Notes: generated from the letters alone by a model not told the origin. DNA of 64,000 nucleotides from Acanthacorydalis orientalis (GCA_034766995.1 CM068317.1:25128501-25192500); one strand, 5' to 3'. Positions 45,300-59,111 are shown, counted from the first letter of the stretch. Made by a program: numbers and translations.

Positions 45300-45613
45300 A
45301 TAATTTAAAAAATAAAAAAGTGAAGCATTTAATGAAGGAGTTTTGAATTAGTGATGAGTAAATTTATAGAAAATAATATTTCTTTTAATCTATTTCGTTT
45401 TTCATTGTAATGTCTTTTTTAAGAAAAAAATGCACTAACTGTTAAATAAAATTATATGTATACAACTTTAAATACAATTTTCATTGAAAATAAAGTAGCA
45501 TATCTTTGAATATGAAAAAAATAAATATTATCAGCTATATAAATTTTTCTTAAAATCTTGAAACAAAATTAGCATCCAAGTATGGAAAATATGTCATAAT
45601 ATATATAGATATA

Positions 45614-45645
<32 letters not shown>

Positions 45646-46999
45646 TTTAAATATAGGGATATAAAAAAATTCTATTTAAAAATATTATTACATATTATTT
45701 CTAAATCTTTTTTAGCTGAGAAAAAAGGTTTACTTACAAAAACAATTTATATAAAATAACAGATAAAATAAATCGTAGTTTATGTAGAAGTTACAGTGTT
45801 GAAAAACATAATTTTATAGAAAACATCATTTCTCACTTGCTTATGATATGTAAAAGACAATACAAATTAATGGTTTCTAGCGGACATAAATAAATGTAGA
45901 TAGGATTTTGTGAGTTTAATCAGGCTGCGAGATCTATTTTAAATATTATAAAGATGCATATAACCACAAAATGACAAATTAAAACTTACTTTTGGCAAAA
46001 AATCGACAATATACAAATTCTTAAAAGAATAGTTGTAAAAAAATATTGTTTATTACAATCTTAAATTCTAGTAATGTATTTTTTTGTAATTTTTATGATT
46101 TATTTATCATTTATACTATTTTTTAGGCAAATTTATATTTTAATTGCATTTAAAAATAGCCTCCTTCTTCTTAGCGTGGAAATTTTAAAAAATCGTAAAA
46201 AAATATTATAAAAATAAGTCTGTTGATTTGTATAAAAGCTTAAAAGTAATTCTTTTTACAATTCTCATATAAATCACTAATTTCATAACAATGCAAGAAC
46301 ATGTTAGAAACTCTGTAGATAATTGTGGCTTTTCTATAAGTGGTTCAATATTTTTTTATGTTTCTTTCTATTAAAAACATAATAAATACTTCGGTGTTTT
46401 AATATTGGTTTAATTTTCGTTCAGAAACGAAGTGTTAATTTCTTAAATAAATAAATTAATTATTTGAAAATTAACTTAAGACATTTGTATGATATATACC
46501 ATATTTTTTTATTAATAATTAAAATTAATAACTTCGAGGTATATTTTCTTTATAAAATTAAAAATGTGAAAACAATGTATTTATAGAGAATATGACAATA
46601 TTGTTGTATTATTTTCTAAAGGTATTTTTAGTATGAAACTCACTCATTCGAGACAACGTCTTTTTTAGTGCAAGGTGACATTTTACTAGCTTGAATTAAA
46701 ACTCATGACATATTAATCAACAGCTTGACATTTACCTTACTGTATTACGACCGTATCCTAGCTATATTACATTATTATATAACAAGTGAAATAAAACTGT
46801 TACTCTAGGGTACATAAAACGAACATACGTACTTCATATATGAAATCACATCCATTATCCCAACTATTTAATATTTATATAAATTCGTAGAAATTCAATT
46901 ATAAGTTTTCATAATTTCATACAAATGTTAACAATTAAATTAATAAATTATAAAATCAGTAAAACAGTTTTACTCTCAATAAGTTTTGAAATTAAATTA
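44689..46999. other. AT-rich desert with microsatellites
   Basis: Background with compound (AT)n/(TTTA)n at 45200-45297 and (AT)n-(AAT)n at 45600-45645. No gene recognised. Confidence 0.55.
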
Positions 47000-47890
47000 A
47001 TTCAGTGCGAGCAGCCGAAAAAAACTACATAATTCATCCGCGTCGACTCGAAACACAACAATTACAAAATTCCCGTTTAATTAAAGTGAAACGTAAACAA
47101 TCGTCGCGGGTCGAACCCGCAGACGATACACAGAGCGCTCGTTAATTCAATAAGCGCCGTTGTACTCCATTACGGATGTACGCAAAAAAAAGTCCCGGCG
47201 CGCGGTAAATGAAAAACAATACCGCCGTTTTCCACTATCTGAACTTTCGGAAATGTCAGACAAATAATCTAACACGCCGGATAAAAAAATCCAATTTACG
47301 GCACCGAACGGATTAGTGAAATCAGATCGTGTAACCGCAGTGCAGTGAAAATGTATAACCGACACCGTTTCCCGGTACCACCACCAGCGCCGCCATCATC
47401 GTCGTCAACGGCTGCGGCTACGACGACGGAAAAAATATATTTAAAACAAAAAAAGGTCAACGTGAAAAAAAGAGATGTAAATCACGCCGTGCGATTTTTC
47501 TCTCGTCGTCGCCACTACCGCAGCCGCCATCGTCGACTCTGTTATTTTCTCCGAAGGGTTTTTCTCTTTTTTAACTCTATTTTGCACTCGTATTCCATTC
47601 CTCGTACGAGGCAAATCCGTCGATGTCGACAATACTCAAAGCACGCACCCGCCACTGTGCGCACGGTACATCAAAGAAGCTGCAAGCATCGGCGCCAGAC
47701 TGTTGAGTAGCACTAGCTGCCACTGCTACTGCCGCTGCCGTTATCGTCGCTGCCGCCGCCACTACACACAACGAGCATCTGCTGTATAAGGTGAAAATTT
47801 TACGCTGTTTCAAAGAACACATTATCCAACCGGCACAGGACGTGCCGTTTGCGTCTCGCTGCTTTGTAAATCTTGTAGCTTATAAAGGTA
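47000..47890. other. GC-richer island
   Basis: CpG-rich block with trinucleotide-like runs (CATCATCGTCGTCAACGGC near 47392-47410; GCTGCCACTGCTACTGCCGC near 47715-47735). A 121-codon plus frame (47345-47710) begins with a Pro/Ser/Ala/Thr-rich stretch and continues Arg/His-rich; the opposite strand is also open. I judge it compositionally open DNA. It may be regulatory. Confidence 0.4.
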
Positions 47891-48220
47891 GATTCACACA
47901 AAGCTCCCCTTTAATATATTTTTCTCCAATTTGAGTTGTTTTTTGACAATAAGTCAAAACATAATTAGATAATCTTAAGTATTTAAACTTTGTAGTAAAT
48001 TTACCAAATACAATACTATTCATCGTTATTATATTTTATATCAGGAACTATTGATAAACAGTTAATATATTAATGCAATTATAATTAAGCCAGTAACTTA
48101 ACATTACTCACTCTATTATAACTGATATAAATATATAAAAGTATTCTACAAATAAATAATATTAAAGGTTAACATTTATTAAAAAATTATTATAACTATA
48201 AAAACAAATATTTCATGGTT
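47891..48220. other. AT-rich spacer
   Basis: No feature recognised. Confidence 0.5.
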
Positions 48221-48312
48221 ACTTAATTGTCAAATATAGGTGAACATAAGGATGATTGACCCTACGGGTCATTTTCTATAAAAAAGAGGCACCGAATTAA
48301 TTTGTACACCTA
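48221..48312 (+). mobile_element. Mariner family D 3'-end fragment
   Basis: The segment TTTTCTATAAAAAAGAGGCA followed by CCGAATTAATTTGTACACCTAA matches the 3' ends of the family D copies at 11599 and 51834. It preserves the cleanest family D terminal repeat in the window. The rest of the element is missing. Confidence 0.6.
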
Positions 48313-49079
48313 ATGTACCTTGAGATGATTTAAATCACTAGAATAAATTTCTATTAATAAAAAATCGAATTTACCTACTTAAATATTCTATATCAATCAC
48401 ATAACACCTTCATTTAAATTAATATTTTCGCTCTTACTGTTATAAATATATAACAATCTCATTACAAGTTTTAAATAATGTTTACATTTTTATAACAATT
48501 TCAAATATTATAATGACCTAATTCAATTATCTCCGAGTATGTCATTAAAAATACTATTCTATCAAATTCATTTTACATAACTACTATTTGTATATATTCT
48601 GCAATTCTTCAGCACTCTTAATTTTATTTATATTTTATTAACTTTCAACAAAGTTCATTAATAATTATTCTTTTTTAGTTATCAAGAAATTAAATTTAAA
48701 CTAACATTTAATTTAAACTGCTTTAAACATAGGTGACTTTATCACTGTTTTGGAATTAACTGATTTGTCTTTTTAACAGTAATTTAATAATATTTATCAA
48801 ACCGAAAATTTAAATTTTTTAATCCATAGAATAATATTTTTAATTAACGAAAAAAATATTTAAATGTATATAGAAATATATTAAGATAAACTAAATAATT
48901 CAACGTGACTAATGTATATTTTAGTGAAGATTATTCCCTTTTGTGTCACTTTATGTATTCAAGAACATAATAAAATATTTAATAATTACGAAACATTTAA
49001 CAAATACTTTTCCAATACAATAATACGATATTATTAAAGATATTTTATATACATTTGAAATAGTTCACTAATAAACATC
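48313..49079. other. AT-rich spacer
   Basis: No feature recognised. Confidence 0.5.
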
Positions 49080-49400
49080 GTTTCAACAGATCAATCATCG
49101 CATCAATTGATCAGCACGTTGTGAACAGACCTGACTCGTTGAACAAGCGCACAACTAGACGATAGCTTTCGACGCCAAGACCAAAAAGAAGTTCGCTACT
49201 AGCGTCAAAGCCATGTAGTTGTTGACTGTACGTGATGGATGTGAAGTGGATCGAATGTCATTGTTCTAAAGGCTCTTACTAATCACGTCGCTGTATCGAA
49301 TTGTGACACCACTCAAATTGGGTATCTGATTATGTGTTGTGTCTGTCATCGTATACGGACTATAATAGTTTCATATTGCAGGTATGGAAGACAAAAATCA
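49080..49400. other. GC-richer island
   Basis: Moderately GC-richer block (ATCAATTGATCAGCACGTTG, CTAGACGATAGCTTTCGACG) that ends at an (AT)n tract. No open frame of note. Confidence 0.4.
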
Positions 49401-49406
49401 ACTTCA

Positions 49407-49410
<4 letters not shown>

Positions 49411-49466
<56 letters not shown>
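49411..49466. repeat. (AT)n microsatellite
   Basis: Pure AT run at the right border of the island. Confidence 0.95.
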
Positions 49467-49470
<4 letters not shown>

Positions 49471-49879
49471 ATGTCATTACTGATTAATATTTTCAAAACT
49501 GAAAATTCAATTTATCAGAAATTTTATTACAGAAATAATATCTTTGGAATAGCATGGCGATATTATTTATTCTAAATTTTAAACAGATATAAAAATAAAA
49601 CCTGAATTAAATTTTTCATTAAACAAAAATAAAATGAAATGAAGAAAAGTTAACAAGTATTTCCAGAAACATGACGTATTATTAAATATGTTGTCACTAT
49701 TTATTAGCAATTCTAACATAAATATATTTCTTCATATGAAGTAAATATCTAGGTTATTTCTTTGAAACTCATAGAATTGTCCTCTTTTGTTTAATCCAGT
49801 TGGATTAAGCCAAAACACTATTCTGTTCTGCTAGGGACAGTTAGAGCTCTTGTGTCATTTTCGATTAATTGAAATACGT

Positions 49880-49912
<33 letters not shown>

Positions 49913-50231
49913 CAAACTATTCAGATAAATAATATAATTTTTCTGATTATATTTAATCCAGATCTGTCAAAAATAATTAAGTCTGAGATTTGCGGCAGGT
50001 TTTAGGTCTCATTGGGTTGGTCAAGTAAGACAATGTCAGGTTAGATTAAAATATACTTAATAAAACGTATATTTTAGCAGAAGTGTATTTGTAAAAAAAC
50101 TATCTGTCAAAGAATTGTTTCAGAAACATTTACCTTTAACGAAACTTATCCTAACACTTCAAGAATGATCCAATGGAACCAAGTCTAAAAACAATTTAAT
50201 TAATATTACAAAGAAATAAGCACAGAATATA

Positions 50232-50238
<7 letters not shown>
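49467..50238. other. AT-rich spacer
   Basis: Contains a short (CATA)n-(AT)n at 49880-49912. No gene recognised. Confidence 0.5.
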
Positions 50239-50282
<44 letters not shown>

Positions 50283-50362
50283 TTTCGTATATAGTAACGG
50301 ATCTATCAAAGCATATTTCTACGCCTTTCGTATGTATTAATGGATTTGTGAAAGCGTATATA
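50239..50362. repeat. (AT)n plus two-copy tandem duplication
   Basis: After (AT)n at 50239-50279, a unit of about 42 bp with the core GCCTTTCGTAT and AAAGC-TAT occurs at about 50279-50322 and again at 50320-50362, diverged by several substitutions. A shorter direct duplication (CTTCAATACATTT) follows at 50428-50472. Confidence 0.75.
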
Positions 50363-51070
50363 TACACTTTTTGCAATCGAAAGGTTAACAAATATCAATA
50401 TATTAATCATCTATAAATTTTTGTATCTTCAATACATTTATAACGCTCTTCAATACATTTGCATCGCTTAAAAATACGATACTTTAGAATAGTAAAGATC
50501 ACTTACTTGTGTGTAAATAAATATATAAATCAAATAAAATTCCCTATGAAATAAACTTATTAGAATTATTAAAATAATAACACAAATTTATACATTTATT
50601 ATTTGTTATAACGAAAAATATCTTCGTATATTTGTAAGTCAATTTTTTTTAAAAAAAAAATAGATAACTGAAAATAAAATAATCATCGAAAATCTTTATT
50701 ACTAGTACAAACTTTTATATACATTCTAATGTACATCTTAAATACATAAAATTACTTTTCTTAAAAAAAATATTGAAGAAAAGTATACTTTTAATTTAAT
50801 AATCAAGGAAACCTAATTTATCTCACATTAGAATATAGTTGAAGAACGATATATATCGACCTCGCAGCAAAATATCTTATTCCATTAACGCAACAGAGGG
50901 GCGAAATATTCAGAAAGATAACTGATGCACCAGCCGTAATGAATCAATGAGCACGAAAGAGTTATATCCAATCGACTGCAAACTCAATCATTTAAAACTA
51001 TATTGCTCTTCAATGTGCACTTATATACTCGTACATGCATGCATATATACATACATACATGCAACCATAC

Positions 51071-51082
<12 letters not shown>
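50363..51082. other. Spacer with weak GC-richer block at 50840-51040
   Basis: AT-rich first, then a less AT-rich block (GACCTCGCAGC, GAGGGGCGAAAT) leading into (CATA)n. No gene recognised. Confidence 0.4.

Positions 51083-51134
<52 letters not shown>
51083..51134. repeat. (AT)n microsatellite
   Basis: Pure AT run preceded by (CATA)n from about 51043. Confidence 0.95.
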
Positions 51135-51142
<8 letters not shown>

Positions 51143-51347
51143 TCAACACATATCTGCATTCATTCAATTTATCATCTTATCGAAATGTGTCACGTTCAAT
51201 TCTGTCGTCGATTCCGACGACGTCGGGTTTACTTGTTACCTCATATTTAAATATAACGTTTTGTTAAATTGGAAAACATGTTCTGGAAATAGAAATTCAG
51301 TGAGGTGCGTGTGAAGTCTGTTAGTATTTTTCTTCATTCTACTTTCG

Positions 51348-51350
<3 letters not shown>

Positions 51351-51400
<50 letters not shown>
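51351..51400. repeat. (AT)n microsatellite
   Basis: Pure AT run followed by GTATGTGTGTACGTGTG. A short GC-richer segment (51135-51350) lies between this run and the previous one. Confidence 0.95.
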
Positions 51401-51411
<11 letters not shown>

Positions 51412-51833
51412 ACGTGTGTATATAAAAGAATATAATGACTAATGCAAGGGTACTAATATTTCAATACAAATTATTGAAAAAAACGTTTGAGAAACAGACA
51501 ATGAATACAAATAAATATATCGAATAATGTGATAAAAATTTGATTTCTTCTAACAAACTTCTAAAATATTTAAAGTATATTAGTTAACCCTTTCATCCCG
51601 GGTGGTCACAAATGTATAACCTATATAAATTATAATTTTTCAGAAACATTATAGTTATAGTAACCAAGCGTACACCTTTGTTAAGATCAGTTAAAATCAG
51701 TGTATATTAAAATGTTGTAATTATAATTAATCTTCTTATTTTTGAAAAACTAAATTTAACATTACTACACCTAAGAAGTAAAAATAATTAGATTTTTTGA
51801 TTAGTCAAACATTTAGATCATAAAATCTAAATA
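51401..51833. other. AT-rich spacer
   Basis: No feature recognised. Confidence 0.5.
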
Positions 51834-52290
51834 TTAGATGCACAAATTAATTTGGTACCTATTTTATAGACAAATTTACGGAAAAATAGAATATATTTCA
51901 ATCCTCAAACATCCCCTATTATTTTATAAAACTATCTTTCATCTGTCGGGTTAGAGAGGAATTCTTTGTCAAAGAAACATGATGTATTTGTGTCAGTGAA
52001 GTCATCAATGCATTTTTGTGCCTCTTCCGCGGTTTTAACATTTTTTGCATATTTAAGCGGCACAAAACTTTCCCCAAGCTGAACTAAACATGCATGTGAC
52101 TTCAGTAATATTTTTTTTAACTGGAATGCGGAAAATATCCAATGCCCAAACGCTGCTTTTCGGATTACTTCTTATTCACTACTGTTTTGTGAATTTATCC
52201 AACTACTGGGTCAAAATATATAGTGTTTTTAAATATTAAGGTAAACAGTTAGTTTATTGCCATTCCTCCAATTTTTTTGTTAAATTGTAC
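51834..52290 (-). mobile_element. Internally deleted mariner, family D, second copy
   Basis: Aligns in reverse with 11599-12113. The left end (TTAGATGCACAAATTAATTT) is the family D 3' repeat with TA before it. The shared interior includes AAATAATAGGGGATGTTTGA and, on the minus strand, CACAAAACAGTAGTGAATA and ATGCAAAAAATGTTAAAAC. On the minus strand the start of the transposase (GHWIF near 52140) is joined to its C-terminal end (YAKNVKTAEEAQKCIDDF) without the catalytic core, at the same junction as in the other copy. The right terminal repeat is decayed, so that border is approximate. Confidence 0.7.
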
Positions 52291-52639
52291 ACAATTTATT
52301 TTTTAAAAAATTAATTTTCTCTAATTATTTTTCTGATACAATATATACAATAAAGTATACATTATTGAAAACACACACTCTACATCTTATTTTCGTATAC
52401 ATAATGGTTCAATATTTTATTTCCTCTTTTCGGAAAAACTTAAACACTTTTCGAAAAGGAACAAAATCTGTAGACATATTTATATCTACTAAATAGAATT
52501 TTTGCACATCATTTCGTTGTTTATTCCATATAACATTTTTATTTCTAAAAATACTTTCATTGTTACTTAAAAGAACAAAAACATATTCATAAATATTTTC
52601 TCAGTTGAAAAAACATAAAATACAATCTAGGCAAATCAT
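52291..52639. other. AT-rich spacer
   Basis: No feature recognised. Confidence 0.5.
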
Positions 52640-53440
52640 ACAAGGGACACATTGCAACTTCCATACAAATCATGCCAGTCCGATGTTCAATTATTCCGTC
52701 AAACCATTCTCACGTTGTGACTGTTTCGTTTCGTTGTGGTGAAGGAGACCCGACCCTCCCGGTTTACCGCCGCATCACTTATTCACAGTTTCAGCTGTTA
52801 ATTCGAACAGCATTTATTAAGCGCTTCACTGAACGCGTCCGCAACGTCTTCATTCCACATAGAATTGAACCTCATTGTGTCTCTCAGTCAATGTCTGCAT
52901 GTCTATATACAGCACTTCATACATTTGTTGTATTCATCTTTAAGGCTTGCAGTTAAAGTGTCGTCTCATCTGTAGTGATAGCAACGACGGAGACGACGCT
53001 CGAACAGATTTAGTACAAGTAAGTCACGAGTAGGTCGACCATCCGATATCGTTCGCGCCGTTTTATTTACTTTTTCATTGCGATCCGTCGTATACACACT
53101 TTCGTGGCGGACCGAAATCGCAGAAGAACGTTTACGAAACGGGATAAAGGAGATGTTTTTCCCGGTCGACTGTTTTGATTGGAAACAAGTTTGATGTGCA
53201 GTCTCGCGGCGACGCTTTTCCAATGAAAATAAAAACCCGCAACGTCGAACGGAAACGGTTTCTTCGACTGTTATTTACAGAAACTTTATTTGTATACATC
53301 CATGTATGCAATCGTTTTTCTCTACTGGAGATCCATTATGGAAAAAGTTCGATTACGAGTTCGTTATTCTCGATTCTATAATGGAATCCAAGAAAAATAT
53401 ATTTAGGAAAATAATTTTACGTATTTCATTTTTGAAGTTC
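52640..53440. other. GC-richer island
   Basis: CpG-containing block from about 52660 to 53300, ending at the (AT)n tract 53450-53493. Frames of 68-94 codons are open on both strands without motifs. Function unknown. Confidence 0.4.
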
Positions 53441-53447
53441 AAGTGTC

Positions 53448-53449
<2 letters not shown>

Positions 53450-53493
<44 letters not shown>
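53450..53493. repeat. (AT)n microsatellite
   Basis: Pure AT run at the right border of the island. Confidence 0.95.
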
Positions 53494-53494
<1 letters not shown>

Positions 53495-55154
53495 GGAGAC
53501 AGATAATTCGGTTAATTTTAAATATTATAAAAAAATGAAATATAAATCAAATTGAAATCATCAACCACAAACTGCAACATCTCTCCCTGTTTTTAATTAT
53601 AAACTTAAAAATATAATTAAATCAATGTAATACCAATTCTACATTTTCAGCATAAACCGATTGTTAAATATCATACATATTCGATTACAAATTAAGAATT
53701 ATTTCGAATATTTCATGAAATTATAAAACAATTTGTATAAAAAATAAAGAAATATCTTTAAATGTTAATGCAATAAGATTCATATTGATTTAATTGTATT
53801 GTTGGCATTTTTGGATGGATTTTTATACATTGTACAATATTAAATTTATATTTGTCTTTTTTACTTAAAAATAAAATTATCTTCAAGTGTCATATTTTTT
53901 AAAATACCTTATATTTTGTGTATATATTATTAGTGACTTCTCGAGCGCTATTAACCTCAGCTGCCGAAGCGTCTTAAAACCCCAATAACCAACGAATCAA
54001 CTAGTGATTTCAATGGTTAATTTATAAATATACATCCTGTATGCATTCCAGTACCAAACGATTCGAAAAGGAAAAACTAGTGTCAGAGAGAAATAATTCT
54101 ATCGATAATCCAACATAGCTATCATTAATATTCAAATAAAATACACAAAAAGAAAAATATAAAACAACCGCATACAGAGCTAAAAGCGGCCATCATTGAC
54201 AGACAAAGTGCACAGTTCTCTCTAGCTGGTATCAACATCCAGCAACGAATGTATAATATATTAAAAGTCGTGCCGGATTAGTTCGCAGTGTTTAATAGTG
54301 CGAACATAAAGACATACTGCCAATTTACTTTTATGAGGTTCCTCTTTATAGTACATCAAGATCTTCTCGGAGAGCACAAAATACGTAATAAAAATATAAT
54401 TTCTTACTTTCATCCACGGACACTACTATAAAACGAACGACGTTCCACACATACACACTCACACATATACATGTACATACTGATCACTTCTCTTCTTTGT
54501 ACGACGACGGAGCAGTAAACAAGACCGTCCATTTTTTGTTGTGTTCTTACTTTAAAGAAATATATACAGATTTATCAAGAAGTCTTTCCACATTTCTTAA
54601 GAACATCATTCAAGTAATATCCGAGTTAAATAGAATAAAAAAAATCATTTCAGATTTGGATCAAAAAATACATGTTACTTTGACAAATGATAATGGAAAT
54701 AAAATTATAATTCAATTTTTCTATACCTGTAATCCCGTTGAAACGTTCTTCTGGTAACCTCCGTTCTTTGAGATCATCTGATTGTATATTGTCCATTGTT
54801 AGTTTCAGCACGTATTCCATACTCAGATAGATGTTGAAGAGTGACTCAGTCAGCCTTCAACATTTACCTCACACGTACGTATGATAAATACCGAAAGTAG
54901 TAGTGGAAAATGTACTTAAATGATCCAAATGAACGAAAAGAACCAGTGTAATAATAGAAAACGAATAAAATAATTATTATAAAAGCATTTAAATGTGTCA
55001 CCCACTTAAAAATTATTTAGAAGAAGCGCGATTATATTTCTAAACAAAGCTGAAACTAAAGCTGATTTTATAAATATACACTTTTTACTCATTAAAATCT
55101 TCGAAATTATAAAACGAATAATATTTTCCAATTATGACATAAGCTATTATTTTA
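53494..55154. other. Spacer with small GC-richer blocks
   Basis: AT-rich, with less AT-rich blocks at 53935-54060 and 54165-54520, the latter holding CACACATACACACTCACACA near 54449. No gene recognised. The 86-codon frame at 54497-54757 has no motif. Confidence 0.4.
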
Positions 55155-55721
55155 TTAGGTTAACAGAAAAATAATTAAGGTTTATAACCTTCAAATTCTT
55201 ATACATTTTTTTTGATTTTTTTAATTGTTTTAAGTGGCCTAGAACTATTATATGACTAATACGACATATTTGTGTAAGCTCTAGAATTGTTGTGCGTAAT
55301 TCTGATTCAACTAACGTTTTCAGTTGGTCGCTATGAACTGAAAAAGGACACCCGATACCTTTTCCATCTTCAAGTCTTTTGTCTCCAGCACGAAATTTTT
55401 AAAACCACCATTGCACTTTACGTTCCTCAACAGTACCCACATCAAAAGCATCGTTTAGTTTACAAGCAGTTTCTGCTGCTTTACCACCCGTTTTGAATTC
55501 ATACAAAAAATGCTCTTATTTGCTTCTTGTCCATCTCTAATTCAATAGCCCAATTTGAAGCAAAATTAATAATAAAAGCAAAGTCGATGTCACCAAAATA
55601 CAGACCAAAAAATTCACTTTAAAATGATATTAACATGAACACGATGAAATGACACTTTCATTGAAAAAATAAGGTTAGGATTCAGAAAATCAAAACCGCA
55701 ATTATTTTCCCACCATCCAAA
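55155..55721 (-). mobile_element. Internally deleted mariner, family B (567 bp)
   Basis: TA lies at 55153-55154 and 55722-55723. The left end is TTAGGTTAACAGAAAAATAA and the right end ATTATTTTCCCACCATCCAAA. On the minus strand, remnants of the N-terminal DNA-binding half are seen at about 55260-55540. The junction near 55200-55215 joins the 3' end to the helix-turn-helix region, as in 7246 and 38939. More stops than in the 38939 copy. Confidence 0.85.
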
Positions 55722-57057
55722 TATTTATATTAGTTATTTACTACTTTATAGTATTGAAAATAAATAATTAAAAATAACAAATTAATTTGAAAACACAGTA
55801 ATTAAAAGCAAACAAATCACTTAAAAGAAAATATCTGATATTGTGAATAAATGAACTTGACACATGAATTAACCCGTAAATACTAAAGAAAAGAAATTTA
55901 TCAAGTGTATTTAGTAATTACTTATTGCCTATTATTGTTTTTTCAGTGTTTTAATAGATCTTCAATTTTCAGGATATAATTATAAGTCCGAAATATATAA
56001 TTTCAACTCAAGATTCTCTATTTATATATCGTTCATAACTGTAACTTTCCTTACTTAATGCAATTCCAACTTCTCATTTCCAACTAAATAAAATACACAA
56101 TAAGTAATTATTGGATATTTTATTTATTAAAATTTATCTAAAAGATGGCATATATGCTCAAACTAATAGTGAAAGACAGACACTCGAATGATTTAAAAGA
56201 TGAAGAAGAACAAAAAATATTATCAAACATTAATAAGTCTCTTTACTACATTTTTAAATATTTCGATTTAAATATTGACTTAAAAACTCTTTTTACAATA
56301 CATATATAACATATAAAAAAAATTTTTTACTGATCATCGGTTCGAATTGAAAATATAAAAGAATCTGTTAAGACAGTTAACAGAGTTCGTAAATATACTT
56401 TTATGTGATTCCGTGCTGATTTTATTTGCACGATTTTCATAAATATCCCATTTACAGAAAAACTGGAAATAGAGATGGACATGTGCATCGCGATGTCATC
56501 TCGATACAGTATATAGTATAGGTACAGAGATCTGTATTTCGAATCCCGATTTCAGTATAACAGCCGTGACAAGTTTATCAGAAGAGATGTGTGTATCTCG
56601 GGCGATACAGTTTCCGGTTCTCCTTGCAACAGTGTGTTTGTTTGTCTAGACGGACGCCAAGATCAAACTCGTTATACAATTTCTCCATCCTGTTTTCAAC
56701 TCTAGTGCACATAAAGTGGATAGTATAGACACTTTTTTCAATCCACACATTGTAGTTTATTGTTACATTTACAATGCTCTGACTAGTTTCTTCTTACTGT
56801 TAACCTATAATGAACATAAGGGTGTATTTCATTCAGCACTTCTATTATTTAAAGAATACAATCTTTTCTACAGAATGGTATTAAATAAAAACCATCTCTT
56901 TGTATACTAAAATGTGCTTATTTAACGACAATTTAAAATTTTTATTTTCAATTTTATGTTTAAAATTCCTGTTTTTGAAATTAGGACAGTAAATAGGTAT
57001 TCAATTAAGGAGTAAATTTGTTTTCAACAAAGAAGTAAAAACCATTTAATATATATA

Positions 57058-57090
<33 letters not shown>

Positions 57091-57876
57091 CCTTCCTTTC
57101 CAGTAGTTGTGTTATAAAATAAAATTGCCTTTTAAATAAAAACGTAAACAAATAAGTCAAAGATGCACACCTAAAAATTTTCTAAGTACACATATCATGT
57201 TTTTCGGTTGTTAAATAATTTGGAGTTAAGTAACAGAATTGAAACATGAATGTACAAATAAACACATATTTATTTTTATTTATCTGATAGTTATAAAAAA
57301 TGTAACACTATAAATGTGAATAATTTAGAAAAGTATTCATTAAATCATTAAAGAATATTTTTCAATGTACAAAATTGTGAAATTCATATTATTTCAAAAT
57401 GAAATATATCACAAAAACCTTTTTTAAATTTTTGCATTTATGAAATAATTCTAAAAAAACATGTCTGTGTTTAATTGCTATTCACTGTATAGAGAAAATA
57501 AAAAATTCAAAGGATGCTAATTTTTTATTTTCTGTTCTTATTTTGAAAATCGTCCAGAACACACAATATTTGTATAAATAGTTATATTTTTTATTTGGTT
57601 TGTTATAGAATTCTGTCAAAACCTAGACTTATTAATCGTTAGTAATATTTACTTTCATTCTAAAAAAAATCATTCGAAAACATTAGTCATAAACATAGCA
57701 TGTTTTCTATTCGATTGTTGTCGTTTATGTCAACCTAATACATTTTGTACGCATTGTAACTATTTTCATGACAGATTTGTCATATATTTTTTTTAAAAAA
57801 ACAATTATTTCAAATATTTTTACTGCTAAAGATAGTGTTTATGTTTTATTTTATGCATTTTTTCGAAATTATAATA
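55722..57876. other. AT-rich spacer with one GC-richer block
   Basis: A GC-richer block at about 56460-56720 (GGACATGTGCATCGCGATGT) and (AT)n at 57050-57086. The 64-codon frame at 56716-56910 is hydrophobic and without motif. No gene called. Confidence 0.45.
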
Positions 57877-59111
57877 TTAGCTTGGTACAAAAATAATTGC
57901 GGTTTTTCTCATTTTATGTTTGGCGTAAACAATGAAATTAGCACTACTGATTTCAGATTATATCTATTGTTTTCATACCTTAGTATTGTTGGATACAACC
58001 TCTTAAAATTAGTCATGGAAAAGAGGAAATTCGTACGATTTTATTGTATGAGTATAAATTGGGACGTAAAGCAACAGAAACTGTTCAAAATATCAAATTT
58101 ATATTTGGTGAAGAGTCAATTAGTGAACGAACAAATCAATACTGGTTACAAAAGTTTCGTAATGGAAACGAAAGCTGTTCTGATGAGGAGAGTCGTGGAC
58201 ATCATTCAGCTATAGATAATAATGATTTAAGAACAATTATTGAAGCGCTTCTACGTAAAACAAGTAGAGAGATGGCAGAAGAACTCAATGTTAATAATTC
58301 AACAGTTTTCTGACATTTGAACTTAATTGGAAAAACAAAAAAGCTAGATAAATGGGTGGTGTATGAACGAAACGAACATCAACCAATTCAGCGATAGGAA
58401 CTCTGCTCTGCGTTTCTTTTGCGTAACAAATATGAGATCTCTTTCTTGATCGATTTGTTACATATGATAAAAAGTGGATTCTGCTCAACAATTGGAAACG
58501 TTCATCACAGCGGCTAGACTCAATAAAAGCACCAAACCGGTTTCGAAGTTTCATGAAAAAAAGTTTATGGTCACTATTTGGTGGTCGGGAAGTGGCATCA
58601 TTAACTACAATTTCTTAAATCCTGGTGAATCAATAACAACAAATATTGTTGAAAATATTGTTAGTAAAATGAAAAAATACATGAGAAGTTGCTTCATTTA
58701 CGGCCAACATTATTCACTCGAAGGGAACTAATTCTTCTTCGTGACAACACCCAATCACACATCTCACAAATGATTTTAAAAAAATTAAATGAACTGAGTT
58801 ATGAAACCTTACCTCACCCACCTTACTCTCCGAACTTGTCTTATACAGATTATCATTTCTTTAAACATTTGAGTAATTTCCTACGAGAAGCTTTTCAAAG
58901 ATCAAGCATCAGCTTAAAGCATTTTTGATGAACTCGTTAATTCCAGGACTCCAGAATTGTATCTTATAGGAAAAAACCAACTTGTTTTCCGTTGGGAGCA
59001 ATGTATGCAGACCAATGGTCTTTATTTTAATTAATAAATATAATGTTTATCTGATATATGCGTCTTTATACTCGATACATAAAAACCGCAATTATTTTTG
59101 CACCAACCTAA
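57877..59111 (+). mobile_element. Mariner transposon, family A, copy 3 (1235 bp)
   Basis: TA duplications flank it at 57875-57876 and 59112-59113. The ends are TTAGCTTGGTACAAAAATAA and ATTATTTTTGCACCAACCTAA, a good inverted pair. The element is complete in outline and codes on the plus strand. Confidence 0.93.
58015..59034 (+). pseudogene. Mariner family A transposase pseudogene, copy 3
   Basis: ATG at 58015, stop at 59034, overall length normal for a mariner. Visible in three registers: YEYKLGRKATETVQNIKF and ERTNQYWLQKFRNGNE (58044-58313, DNA-binding half, with ELNVNNSTVF in a helix-turn-helix position); KFMVTIWWSGSGIINYNFLN (58555-58620); LRDNTQSHISQ with the second catalytic Asp (58735-58770, the usual His before it is Arg); and PPYSPNLSYTDYHFFKHL, where the third catalytic Asp is Asn. 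Frameshifts and stops between 58310 and 58560 remove a clean first-Asp block. Dead by both frame and active site. Confidence 0.88.

Noticed and set aside
47104..47130. GCGGGTCGAACCCGC, resembling a tRNA T-arm
   Set aside because: The loop is 5 rather than 7 bases, and no acceptor stem or anticodon arm can be placed around it.
52672..52956. 94-codon plus-strand frame in an island
   Set aside because: No motif; the opposite strand is also open nearby. Left as part of the island.
57725..57745. CAACCTAATAC resembling a mariner right end
   Set aside because: The adjoining bases do not continue any known family end in the window and no partner end is present; likely chance.
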